Assembly: GCF_025770765.1 (NCBI RefSeq)
Contig: NZ_JANZKY010000020.1
Location: 51,102 to 90,186, forward strand
Direction of reading: 5' to 3'
Length of the DNA: 39,085 nt
DNA from: Propionivibrio soli
GTDB lineage: Bacteria; Pseudomonadota; Gammaproteobacteria; Burkholderiales; Rhodocyclaceae
Shown here: positions 17,783-25,835 of the stretch, in pieces
How positions within the stretch are numbered: the stretch's first letter is position 1
Layout of the letters: each line of letters opens with the position of its first letter
Made by a program: the position numbers and the translations under genes
The notes under the pieces: model-generated
Told to the model about the DNA's origin: nothing
What the model saw: only the letters and a program-made list of their open reading frames with translations
Databases searched by the model: none

Positions 17783-18796
17783 ATGAAGAGGATCCTGACC
17801 CCGATCGCACTTGCCGCTGCCATGATCATGGCCGTCGGCCCAGCGAACGCCGCCGACATCAAGGAACGCAACGTGAAGTTCCCGATCGTTAACGCGATCG
17901 ACCACCCGCAAGGACTAGGCGCTCAAAAGCTCGTCGACGTCGTCGACAAGAAGAGCGGCGGCAAGATCAAGATCAAGATTTTCCCGAACGGGACGCTGGG
18001 CGGTGAGCAGCAGGTCGCAGCAGCAATGCAGGGCGGCACGGTTGAAGTATCAATGATGTCGCCGGCGCAACTCGTCGGTACGATCAAGGAGTTCGTCGTT
18101 CTCGACTTCCCGTTCTCGTTCGCCAATACGGCACAGGCCGACGCCGTGCTCGACGGGCCGTTCGGGAAGAAACTGATGGACTACATGCCCGAGAAGGGAT
18201 GGGTCGGCCTCGGCTTCATGGAGCAAGGCTATCGCAGCATCAGCAATAGCAAGCGGCCGATCACGAAGCTTGAAGACATCAAGGGCTTGAAGATTCGCAC
18301 GATCCTGAACCCGCTGTACGTGGACATGCTCAACACGCTGGGTGCCAATGCCGTGCCGATGCCGTTCCCGGAACTTTATTCGGCCATGGAAACGAAGACC
18401 GTCGACGGCCAGGAAAACCCCGAAACCACCGTCGATGCGAGCAAGTTCTACGAAGTCCAGAAGTACTTCAGCGCCACCCGTCACATTTACAATCCGCAGA
18501 TGCTGATGGTCAGCAAGAAGTTCTGGGATTCGCTCTCGGCTGACGAGAAGAAGATCTTCGAAGAGGCCGCCGTGGAAGCCCGCGATGTGCAGCGTAAGGC
18601 CGCCCGTGCCATGACGGACAAGTCGCGCAAGGTGATGACAGACCATGGCATGCAGCTGAACGAAATCGCCCCGGCGGAACTCGCGCGCATGCGTGATGCA
18701 ATCAAGCCTGTGACGGACAAGTACGCTGCCCAACTCGACCAGTCGTTGGTCAAGGCCTTCTATGCAGAGCTTGAGAAGACCAAAAACCTGAAGTAA
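17783..18796 (+). CDS. dctP: TRAP transporter solute-binding protein, DctP family
   Basis: Periplasmic substrate-binding protein that delivers a carboxylate, probably a C4-dicarboxylate, to the DctQM membrane complex. The product is 337 aa, with a clear signal peptide (MKRILTPIALAAAMIMAVGP, cleavage after ANA). Family features are GTLGGEQQVAAAMQGGTVEV, the conserved substrate Arg in DIKGLKIRTILNPLY, and MPFPELYSAMETKTVDGQEN. The ATG at 17783 is set by a strong GAGGAGGAG ribosome site; an upstream in-frame start at 17702 lacks a signal peptide. A stem-loop follows before dctQ, which could allow higher expression of dctP than of the membrane subunits. The exact substrate cannot be read from sequence. 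Confidence 0.95.
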   Translation: MKRILTPIALAAAMIMAVGPANAADIKERNVKFPIVNAIDHPQGLGAQKLVDVVDKKSGGKIKIKIFPNGTLGGEQQVAAAMQGGTVEVSMMSPAQLVGTIKEFVVLDFPFSFANTAQADAVLDGPFGKKLMDYMPEKGWVGLGFMEQGYRSISNSKRPITKLEDIKGLKIRTILNPLYVDMLNTLGANAVPMPFPELYSAMETKTVDGQENPETTVDASKFYEVQKYFSATRHIYNPQMLMVSKKFWDSLSADEKKIFEEAAVEARDVQRKAARAMTDKSRKVMTDHGMQLNEIAPAELARMRDAIKPVTDKYAAQLDQSLVKAFYAELEKTKNLK

Positions 18797-18810
18797 TCCG
18801 TCCATAGGAA

Positions 18811-18834
18811 AACGCCCGGGTGGTACCGGGCGTT
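18811..18834 (+). terminator. Stem-loop between dctP and dctQ (partial terminator or processing site)
   Basis: A 9-bp perfect stem AACGCCCGG / CCGGGCGTT with a 6-base loop, 15 bases after the dctP stop, with no real T-run. Such hairpins often lower downstream expression or protect the binding-protein mRNA. Confidence 0.65.
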
Positions 18835-18929
18835 CTTCACGCTTTTCGTTGCAGCGAACCCGAGTGATCGAATAGGGAGAAGCGGCCTAGCAAGGCCGCA
18901 TCCAGCGTTCCGGTTCGCCTGGAGTACCG

Positions 18930-19511
18930 ATGAAAACCCTCGACAAGTATCTGACGCAAGCCATGAACACAATCATCGTGGTCGCCCTCGCGATGATGGT
19001 CATCATGGTTTTCAGTAACGTTGTTCTGCGCTATGTCTTCAATTCCGGTATCACCGTATCCGAGGAATTGGCGCGATTCTGCTTTCTTTGGCTAGTCTTT
19101 GTTGGCTCTGTCGTTGCGATGCGCGAACGTGCGCACCTTGGGGTCGATTCACTCATCGCGCGGTTGCCGCGCGGCGGCAAGGTGGCATTCGTCCTGATCA
19201 GCAACGCGCTGATGCTCTGGGTGTGCTACCTCTTCTTCGTTGGCAGCTGGCGCCAGACAGTCGTCGGTTGGGGGACCCTCAAACCGGCAACCGGTATCCC
19301 GATGGCCTTCCATTATGGGACCGGCTTGGTGATGAGCGTCGGTATCGGAATCATTCTTGTAGGCAACACGTGGCGAGTTCTTTCCGGGAAAGCGACTGAC
19401 GCCGAGTTGATCCAGGTTACCGAATCCGAAGAAGTGGAGACCAGCGAGGACGCGGAAACGGCGTTCAATCCAGAAACACGCGCGAATAACGATAAGCGCG
19501 CCGGAAACTGA
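18930..19511 (+). CDS. dctQ: TRAP transporter small membrane subunit, DctQ family
   Basis: 193-aa inner-membrane protein with four predicted helices: IIVVALAMMVIMVFSNVVLR, FCFLWLVFVGSVVAM, FVLISNALMLWVCYLFFVGS and GTGLVMSVGIGIILVGN. The family segment VLRYVFNSGITVSEELARF and the ERAHLGVDSLIARLP loop identify DctQ. The C-terminal ~40 residues form a hydrophilic acidic tail (TESEEVETSEDAET) that is longer than in many homologues. A TGGAG ribosome site precedes the ATG. It is followed by dctM after 14 bp, so the two membrane subunits are co-translated. Confidence 0.95.
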   Translation: MKTLDKYLTQAMNTIIVVALAMMVIMVFSNVVLRYVFNSGITVSEELARFCFLWLVFVGSVVAMRERAHLGVDSLIARLPRGGKVAFVLISNALMLWVCYLFFVGSWRQTVVGWGTLKPATGIPMAFHYGTGLVMSVGIGIILVGNTWRVLSGKATDAELIQVTESEEVETSEDAETAFNPETRANNDKRAGN

Positions 19512-19525
19512 TCAGGGAGAACACC

Positions 19526-20803
19526 ATGGTTGTAACCGTATTTTTGGCTTCGCTGCTCGGTGCGATGGCGCTGGGTATGCCGATCGCCTTCGCCCTGATG
19601 GTGTGCGGCGTAGCCTTGATGTTGCACATGAACATGTTCGATGCGCAGTTGATCGCGCAGAACACGATCGATGGGGCCGACAATTTTGTGCTGATGGCCG
19701 TGCCCTTCTTCATGCTTGCCGGTGAATTCATGAACGCCGGCGGCCTATCGCGCCGTATCGTTAACTTGGCTATGGCTTTGGTCGGACACATCCGGGGTGG
19801 GCTTGGCTACGTCGCCGTTTTTGCCGCGATCATCATGGCCAGCCTGTCCGGTTCGGCTGCGGCGGACACGGCAGCGATCGGCGTATTACTTATCCCGATG
19901 ATGCGCGAAGCCGGTTACAGCGTACCGCGCGCGGCAGGTTTGATCGCCGCCGGCGGAATCATCGCGCCGGTCATCCCGCCGAGTATCGCTTTCGTTATGT
20001 TCGGCGTCATCGCGCAGGTCTCGATTACCAAACTGTTCCTGGCTGGGATCGTGCCGGGTGTCATGATGGGTGTGAGTATTCTGGTTGCATGGGCATGGGT
20101 TATTCGCAAGGACAATCTGAAGGCAAGTCCGCGCAAGAGTCTCGCCGAAGTGTGGCACGCTGCGGTCGACGGCATCTGGGCTTTGATCATGCCGATGATC
20201 ATCATTGTCGGCTTGAAGATGGGTGTATTCACACCGACCGAGGCGGCTGTCGTTGCCGCTGTATACGCCTTGTTTGTCGGCATGGTGGTGTATAAGGAAA
20301 TCAAGTTTTCCGATCTGTACGGGCTGCTGCTCAATGCCGGCAAGATCACTGCGGTGGTGATGTTGCTCGCCGGTGCGGCGATGGTGTCTTCATGGTTGAT
20401 TACCGTTGCTGACCTGCCTGGTCAATTGGCGGCAATGCTCTCGCCATTCATGGGCAACCAGATACTGCTGCTGGTCGTGATCATGATCGTGATCGTCGTT
20501 GTCGGTACGGCAATGGACATGACGCCGACGATCTTGATCCTCACGCCTGTGTTGATGCCCATCGTCAAACAAGCCGGCATCGATCCCGTGTATTTTGGCG
20601 TTATCTTCATCATCAACAACGCCATCGGCCTGATTACCCCACCGGTTGGTACGACGTTGAACGTGATTTGCGGCGTCGCCAAGATCAAGATGGACGAAGT
20701 CGTCGTCGGTGTCATGCCCTTCATGATCGCTGAGTTGACGGTGCTGGCACTTCTAACGCTGTTCCCGTCGTTGGTCACAGTGCCGATGCGGTGGTTCTTC
20801 TGA
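19526..20803 (+). CDS. dctM: TRAP transporter large membrane subunit, DctM family
   Basis: 425-aa channel-forming subunit that uses the sodium or proton gradient to take up substrate handed over by DctP. It is almost wholly hydrophobic, with about 12 membrane segments. Characteristic blocks are VPFFMLAGEFMNAGGLSRRI, ASLSGSAAADTAAIGVLLIP, GIIAPVIPPSIAFVMFGVIA and GLITPPVGTTLNVICGVAKI. A GGGAGA ribosome site lies in the 14-bp gap after dctQ. A hairpin follows the stop. Together with dctP, dctQ and the upstream two-component genes it completes one uptake and sensing module. Confidence 0.96.
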   Translation: MVVTVFLASLLGAMALGMPIAFALMVCGVALMLHMNMFDAQLIAQNTIDGADNFVLMAVPFFMLAGEFMNAGGLSRRIVNLAMALVGHIRGGLGYVAVFAAIIMASLSGSAAADTAAIGVLLIPMMREAGYSVPRAAGLIAAGGIIAPVIPPSIAFVMFGVIAQVSITKLFLAGIVPGVMMGVSILVAWAWVIRKDNLKASPRKSLAEVWHAAVDGIWALIMPMIIIVGLKMGVFTPTEAAVVAAVYALFVGMVVYKEIKFSDLYGLLLNAGKITAVVMLLAGAAMVSSWLITVADLPGQLAAMLSPFMGNQILLLVVIMIVIVVVGTAMDMTPTILILTPVLMPIVKQAGIDPVYFGVIFIINNAIGLITPPVGTTLNVICGVAKIKMDEVVVGVMPFMIAELTVLALLTLFPSLVTVPMRWFF

Positions 20804-20818
20804 AATAGGAGTGGAAAA

Positions 20819-20847
20819 GCAGCCTCGGCTTGATTTTCCGAGGCTGC
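20819..20847 (+). terminator. Stem-loop after dctM
   Basis: A 10-bp perfect stem GCAGCCTCGG / CCGAGGCTGC with a 9-base loop CTTGATTTT, starting 16 bases after the dctM stop. It lacks a T-run, so termination may be partial or Rho-assisted. The next gene starts 17 bases further on. Confidence 0.6.
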
Positions 20848-20863
20848 CAAGCGGAGGTACGAG

Positions 20864-21307
20864 GTGAGAACGCCGACGCTAGAAGCCGCTTTTCATGCGA
20901 CGACTTATTGTATCGATACGGGCAAGGAGATTTTCTCGCTCCGGATCGGGCAGTCTCACCCCGCCTTCGCCTCGTGGCTGGCACGACGAGGCCGCAGCAC
21001 TTGGGGGATCGTGACGGCTTGCAACCCTGGGAGACAACTCCTCCCCTGTCTCAATGAGGCGCGCAATCTATTGCTGCGAGAAGCGCTTTTAGAGCGCGGT
21101 TGGTGCCAAATGCCTACGCACCACGTGGCGGATTCCGGCAACTGGCCCGACGAAGCCGGGTTCTGCGTTTTCGATGTTGAATCCTCGGCGCTGCAGACGC
21201 TGGCCCGGGAATATGGACAAGCGGCCATCGTGTATGGCGGTGTCGACGGTGCCGGACGCCTTGTCTGGCTGGAAAGAGAAAACGAAAAACCCACACGCGA
21301 GAAGTGA
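20864..21307 (+). CDS. DUF3293 domain protein
   Basis: 147-aa cytoplasmic protein resembling the DUF3293 family, whose function is unknown. Family-like segments are AAFHATTYCI, GIVTACNPGRQLLPCLNEAR, NLLLREALLERGWCQMP and EAGFCVFDVESSALQTLARE. The start is a GTG at 20864, fixed by a CGGAGG ribosome site six bases upstream. It ends 48 bp before the kinase-HDOD-GAF gene on the same strand, so they may be co-transcribed, but no functional link is evident. No signal peptide or membrane segment is present. Confidence 0.8.
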   Translation: MRTPTLEAAFHATTYCIDTGKEIFSLRIGQSHPAFASWLARRGRSTWGIVTACNPGRQLLPCLNEARNLLLREALLERGWCQMPTHHVADSGNWPDEAGFCVFDVESSALQTLAREYGQAAIVYGGVDGAGRLVWLERENEKPTREK

Positions 21308-21355
21308 ACGCCCGCCTGCTAGAATGGGCTAAAAGACACTTTGAACGGGGACGGG

Positions 21356-23773
21356 ATGGCGAGTCAGATCGGTCGCTTCGAGATTATCCGCGAGTTGGGC
21401 CGGGGTGCCCAAAGCGTGGTTTATCTGGCCCGCGATCCTCAACTGCAGCGCGAAGTGGCGATCAAGACCGTCCACTTTTCGCGCCCCGATCCGAAGAAGA
21501 ACCAACAACTTCTTGCCGAGGCGCGTACCGTCAGCCAGCTGCGCCACCCGAACATCGTCCCGATCTACGAAGCGGGTGAGGAGCAGGGCGACCTGTATCT
21601 TGTTTTCGAGTATGTTCCCGGCCAGAACCTTGGCGATTTTCTGCGCGCGAACGGGCGACTTACCCCGGTCAAGGCGATTTCCATTTTGCGGCCGGTACTT
21701 GATGCCATGGCGCATGCTCATGCGGCGGGGATCATCCACCGGGACTTGAAGCCGAACAACATCCTGATCGACAAGGACGGTACGCCTCGCGTGATGGATT
21801 TCGGCATCGCGACCCGTGTTGATGCGCAGGTTGAGGATCCTCAGGCGTTCATGGGAACGCCGTGCTATATGTCTCCCGAGTACATCGAGCGCCGCGAGAG
21901 CAATGCTTGTACCGATGTCTTCGCCGCTGGGCTCGTCTTCTACGAGATGCTCACCGGCAAGCAAGCGATCCATGGCAACTCGGTTTATGAGGTGATGAAC
22001 CGGGTCGCCAACGAAGACGTCAAGCTGCCGGCCGGTATCGGAGCAGAGATCGACGACTTGCTTGCCAGCATCCTGTACAAAGCGGTGGCGCGTGACCCGG
22101 CACAGCGCTATGCCTCCGTGGTGCAGATGCGAGAAGCGCTCGATGCCTATCTGAAGCCTGAGGAGCCAGGGGTTTCAGAGGACGCCAAGCAGAGCACTAT
22201 CGATTTCCTTCTGCGCAGGATGCGGCACAAGAGCGACTTTCCGGCGCTTTCGGAGTCAGTCAGCACAATCAACAAGATCACGGATTCAGACAAGGAGAGC
22301 ATTTCGAATCTTTCAAATTCGATCCTGCGCGACTTCTCGCTGACCAACAAGATTCTCCGCCTCGTCAATTCCGCCTATTTCAGACAGGCGGGGGGCGGCA
22401 ACATCAGTACGATTTCCCGCGCCGTGCTGGTTCTCGGTTTCGATGCCGTGCGCAATATCGCGATCACCGTGATGCTTTTCGAGCATCTGCGCAATAAGGC
22501 GAACGCTGAACATCTGAAGGAAGAGTTCGTGCGCGCCAACCTTTCGGGAATCCTGGCGCGCAGCATTGGAGAGAAAGCGTCGGTACGCGACATCGAACAG
22601 GTTTTTATTTGCTCGATGTTCCACAACCTAGGGCGGTTGTTGAGTCAATTCTATTTCCCCGACGAGAGCGAGGAGATTCGCCGCACGATGGAGCAGGAGT
22701 CGTGCAGCGAAGATGTTGCGACGCTTCGCGTGCTCGGTATCACGTTCGAGGATCTTGGGATCGGTATTGCGCGCACCTGGGGCTTTCCCAATCTGATCGT
22801 TAACAGCATGCGCCGGCTTCCGGCCGGAAACGTAAGGAAGGCAAATACGTCTGAAGAGCGGATGCGCATGCTTTCCGATTTTTCGAATGAGCTCTGCTCG
22901 ATGATTTCGGATTTGGAGCCGGAACAGCGGCAGAAAGGGCTGCGGCAACTGACGGCTCGCTTCGGCGAGAACATTCCGCTCAGTGAACAGGCGTTACGCG
23001 AGACGATGGAAAAGTCGTTCAGTGAAGTCGCGCAGTTTGCCGGCATCATTGGGATCAACCTGAAGCAGTCTGCCTTCGGCAAGCAGATGAAGGCGTGGAA
23101 CACCAAGCCCGGGGCAACGACATTGACGGAACCCGTCGCTTCTGTTCCTGGTGTGAGCGCCGAGACGGTGCTGTCCGACGTGGTACCCGCGGGAGCGCCA
23201 GGCAGTCCCGCTCCTGCAGAAGCAAGCGACAGCGAACCAGGTGCCGCCGCGGAAACCGGAAACCCGGAAGTGATCCTGATGGCCGGTATTCAGGACATCA
23301 GCAACACCCTCGTCGAGGGATTCAAGCTCAACGATGTGCTGCGCATCATTCTCGAAACCATGTATCGCGCCAAGGGATTCAATCGTGTGGTGCTTTGCGT
23401 GCGCGATCCGCGCAGCAAGATGATGATTGGCCGTTTCGGCTTCGGTCCGGATGCGCAGGATATCGCCAAGCGCTTCAATTTCGGGCTGGACTTCACGCCC
23501 GACATTTTCCACGCGGCGTTGTCGAAAGGCGTCGATATCCTGATCAGCGACACACGCGATACCAAGATATCTTCGCGTATTCCCGAGTGGTATCGGCGCG
23601 GAATCAACGCGGGAACCTTCGTTATCTTCCCGCTCTGTATCAAAGGCAACCCCGTGGCCATGATCTACGCCGACCGCGAGTTTGCCGGCGAGATTGTGAT
23701 CCCGGAAAAGGAACTATCGTTGCTGCGCACCCTGCGAAATCAGGCGGTGCTGGCGATCAAGCAGTCCACCTGA
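21356..23773 (+). CDS. Ser/Thr protein kinase-HDOD-GAF fusion protein
   Basis: 805-aa soluble signalling protein with three parts. (1) A Hanks-type kinase (about 1-270): glycine loop LGRGAQSVVYLA, Lys37 in VAIKTV, catalytic HRDLKPNN (Asp130), DFG (Asp148) and MSPEYI, so it appears active. (2) An HDOD domain (about 280-480): SNSILRDFSLTNKILRLVNS and ISRAVLVLGFDAVRNIAI, with FHN in place of a catalytic HD pair, as is normal for HDOD. (3) After an Ala/Pro/Glu-rich linker (about 590-635), a GAF-like domain (about 638-800; DISNTLVEGFKLNDVLRIIL, then FVIFPLCIKGNPVAMIYADR). ATG 21356 has a GGGGA ribosome site; a TTG five codons upstream is less likely. The phosphorylation targets and GAF ligand are unknown. 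Confidence 0.9.
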   Translation: MASQIGRFEIIRELGRGAQSVVYLARDPQLQREVAIKTVHFSRPDPKKNQQLLAEARTVSQLRHPNIVPIYEAGEEQGDLYLVFEYVPGQNLGDFLRANGRLTPVKAISILRPVLDAMAHAHAAGIIHRDLKPNNILIDKDGTPRVMDFGIATRVDAQVEDPQAFMGTPCYMSPEYIERRESNACTDVFAAGLVFYEMLTGKQAIHGNSVYEVMNRVANEDVKLPAGIGAEIDDLLASILYKAVARDPAQRYASVVQMREALDAYLKPEEPGVSEDAKQSTIDFLLRRMRHKSDFPALSESVSTINKITDSDKESISNLSNSILRDFSLTNKILRLVNSAYFRQAGGGNISTISRAVLVLGFDAVRNIAITVMLFEHLRNKANAEHLKEEFVRANLSGILARSIGEKASVRDIEQVFICSMFHNLGRLLSQFYFPDESEEIRRTMEQESCSEDVATLRVLGITFEDLGIGIARTWGFPNLIVNSMRRLPAGNVRKANTSEERMRMLSDFSNELCSMISDLEPEQRQKGLRQLTARFGENIPLSEQALRETMEKSFSEVAQFAGIIGINLKQSAFGKQMKAWNTKPGATTLTEPVASVPGVSAETVLSDVVPAGAPGSPAPAEASDSEPGAAAETGNPEVILMAGIQDISNTLVEGFKLNDVLRIILETMYRAKGFNRVVLCVRDPRSKMMIGRFGFGPDAQDIAKRFNFGLDFTPDIFHAALSKGVDILISDTRDTKISSRIPEWYRRGINAGTFVIFPLCIKGNPVAMIYADREFAGEIVIPEKELSLLRTLRNQAVLAIKQST

Positions 23774-23791
23774 GTGGGCGCCGTGTACTGA

Positions 23792-23826
23792 CAAAAAAAG
23801 TGGTGGTCGATCGAACCGGCCACCAC
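23792..23826 (-). terminator. Rho-independent terminator of bamD
   Basis: On the minus strand a GTGGTGG / CCACCAC stem (7 bp, extendable inward) is followed by seven T residues. It lies 62 bases past the bamD stop and also 27 bases past the convergent kinase-HDOD-GAF gene. Confidence 0.85.
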
Positions 23827-23887
23827 GTTCAGACACCGTTTTTGCGCCCGCCACCAAGTGTCGGGCACATCTATCACGACCCGCGAT

Positions 23888-24685
23888 TTACCACAATCGC
23901 CACCACGCTTCCTTGGCCTGCTCCAGACCGCGCGTGTAATAGACACTATTGGGGAAATTCTTGCGCATGACACGCTCGGCGTCGTCGCGCAGATCGTTCA
24001 TTCCCATCAGATCGTATGCTTTGACCATAATGAAGAGCGCCTCTTCGATCGCCGGTGCTTCCGGGTAGTTCTGAATCGCGAACTGAGCGCGATTGGTGGC
24101 TGCCACGTAGGCGCCACGCTTCATGTAGTAGCGCGCGACGTGTACTTCGAGCAGCGCCAGCGAATTGACGAGGTATTTCATGCGCAGGACGGCGTCCGGC
24201 GTGTACTTGCTTTCCGGGAACTTCGTCACCAGTTCGCGAAAGGCCTCGAACGATTCGCGGGCGCCTTTCGGGTCGCGTTCGGTCATGTCCTGATGGCTGA
24301 CGTGGCCGAGCAAGCCCAGGTCTTCATTGAAGTTGATCAGGCCGCGCAGGTAGTACATGTAGTCCACGTTCGGATGGTTCGGATGCAGCTTGATGAAGCG
24401 TTCACAAGCCGCCAGCGCCGACGCGGTTTCCTTGTCCTTATAGTAGGCGTAGGCAATGTCCATCTGGGCCTGCTGCGCGAAGCGGCCGTAGGGGTAGCGG
24501 GACTCGAGCTTCTCGAAATACTTCACCGATTTGTCGTACGCTCCTTCATCGAGCGCCTGTTTGGCCTCGGAATACAGCCGATTAGCCGACCAGCCGACCG
24601 TTTCGTCCTTCACTTCGGGCAGTAATCCGCAACCGCCGAGGAGCGTGGAGACTAAAAGCGCTGCGATAACCGCTAAACTACGCAT
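23888..24685 (-). CDS. bamD: Outer membrane assembly lipoprotein BamD (ComL)
   Basis: Essential lipoprotein of the BAM complex that inserts beta-barrel proteins into the outer membrane. The 265-aa product has a lipoprotein signal peptide with lipobox LGGC (Cys19) and TPR-like repeats: RLYSEAKQALDEGAYDKSVK, KYFEKLESRYPYGRFAQQAQ, DIAYAYYKDKETASALAACE and YPEAPAIEEALFIMVKAYDL. The GAYDKSVKYFEKLESRYPYG block is a BamD hallmark. Its ATG (24685) overlaps that of the divergent rluD, and a perfect TATAAT lies 75 bases upstream, inside the rluD coding sequence. The bamD/rluD-pgeF arrangement is conserved in proteobacteria. Confidence 0.97.
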   Translation of the reverse strand: MRSLAVIAALLVSTLLGGCGLLPEVKDETVGWSANRLYSEAKQALDEGAYDKSVKYFEKLESRYPYGRFAQQAQMDIAYAYYKDKETASALAACERFIKLHPNHPNVDYMYYLRGLINFNEDLGLLGHVSHQDMTERDPKGARESFEAFRELVTKFPESKYTPDAVLRMKYLVNSLALLEVHVARYYMKRGAYVAATNRAQFAIQNYPEAPAIEEALFIMVKAYDLMGMNDLRDDAERVMRKNFPNSVYYTRGLEQAKEAWWRLW

Positions 24686-25835
24686 GATGAGAGTTCCGCA
24701 AAAGAAAACCGAGGGCCTTGCGCCACAGGCTTCCGACCTGAGCCACGAAAAGCGCGACGATTATAGCGCAAACGAAAGGCTGACCCTGACCGTGCCGGCG
24801 GCGTGCGCCGGGTTACGCCTCGACCAGGCGCTTGCCCAATTACGGCCGCAGCATTCGCGTAGCCGGCTACAGAATTGGATACGTGAAGGGCGAGTCAGCG
24901 TCGGTGGCGTGGCAGTCTGCGAGCCGAAACACAAGCTGTGGGGCGGCGAGACGATCGATTTGATCGAGGGACCCGACGAGCATGCCGAGTCCTCGGCACC
25001 CGAAGATATTGCGCTCGACATCGTGTTCGAGGACGAAGCGCTTATCGTGATCGACAAGCCCGCCGGCCTCGTCGTTCATCCGGGCAACGGCAACCGCCAC
25101 GGCACCTTGCTCAACGCCTTGCTCTTCCATGCACCGGCGCTCAAGAACATTCCGCGCGCCGGCATCGTTCATCGGCTCGATAAGGACACCACAGGACTGA
25201 TGGTGGTGGCAAAGACGCTTGAGGCTCAGACCAATCTCGTGCGCCAACTCCAGGCGAGGACCGTGAAACGTTACTATCAGGCCTTGGTGCGCGGGAACCT
25301 TGAACGGGGAGGAAGCGTCGATGCACCCATCGGTCGGCACCCGACGCAGCGTACCCGCATGGCCGTTGTGCGCACGGGGAAACCGGCGCGAACCCATTAC
25401 CGGATCGTCGAACGTTTCCTGGATTGCACCCTCGTCGAATGCGCGTTGGAAACCGGAAGAACGCACCAGATCCGTGTGCACATGGCGCACATTGGACACC
25501 CCCTGGTCGGCGACCCGGTCTACGGAGGGGGCGCGAGTCGTGTGCCGCGCGGTCCCGAGTTCCATCGCCAGGCTTTGCATGCCCGAAAGTTGGGGCTGAT
25601 TCATCCGATAACCGCAAAATCGATGCAGTGGCGTTCGGAGTTGCCCGACGATATGAGCGAATTGATCGAGGTGGCGCGTTCACTCGCCTTTGAGGCTCGC
25701 TTAGCCGCCGAAGCGGCTGCCGAGGAATGGGAGGACGAGTTCGAGGACGGCCCAGAAATCATTTACGCCTACGGAGACGAAGGCGCGCAGGCTGACGATA
25801 CCGACGACATTGACGACGAAGACGATGTCGAATAG
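24684..25835 (+). CDS. rluD: Ribosomal large subunit pseudouridine synthase D
   Basis: Makes pseudouridines in helix 69 of 23S rRNA (positions 1911, 1915 and 1917 in E. coli). The 383-aa product has an N-terminal S4 RNA-binding domain (about residues 37-100: LRLDQALAQLRPQHSRSRLQ) and the RluA-family catalytic domain with the active Asp in HRLDKDTTGLMVVAKT, plus GLVVHPGNGNRHGTLLNAL and ETGRTHQIRVHMAHIGHPLV. The C-terminus is an unusually acidic extension (ADDTDDIDDEDDVE). The start is uncertain: tandem ATGs at 24684 and 24687 have no clear ribosome site, and they overlap the bamD start codon on the other strand. The 3' end overlaps pgeF by 11 bp. Confidence 0.94.
   Translation: MMRVPQKKTEGLAPQASDLSHEKRDDYSANERLTLTVPAACAGLRLDQALAQLRPQHSRSRLQNWIREGRVSVGGVAVCEPKHKLWGGETIDLIEGPDEHAESSAPEDIALDIVFEDEALIVIDKPAGLVVHPGNGNRHGTLLNALLFHAPALKNIPRAGIVHRLDKDTTGLMVVAKTLEAQTNLVRQLQARTVKRYYQALVRGNLERGGSVDAPIGRHPTQRTRMAVVRTGKPARTHYRIVERFLDCTLVECALETGRTHQIRVHMAHIGHPLVGDPVYGGGASRVPRGPEFHRQALHARKLGLIHPITAKSMQWRSELPDDMSELIEVARSLAFEARLAAEAAAEEWEDEFEDGPEIIYAYGDEGAQADDTDDIDDEDDVE
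24760..24765 (-). promoter_or_regulatory. Candidate -10 element for bamD
   Basis: The minus strand reads TATAAT, 75 bases upstream of the bamD ATG and inside the first 30 codons of rluD. The -35 region is weak (around CAGGGT). Confidence 0.45.

Noticed and set aside
23095-23970. 291-aa plus-strand frame at the end of the kinase-HDOD-GAF gene
   Set aside because: A different frame of the same strand, Arg/Gln/Ser-rich shadow of the GAF region that runs through the bamD terminator.
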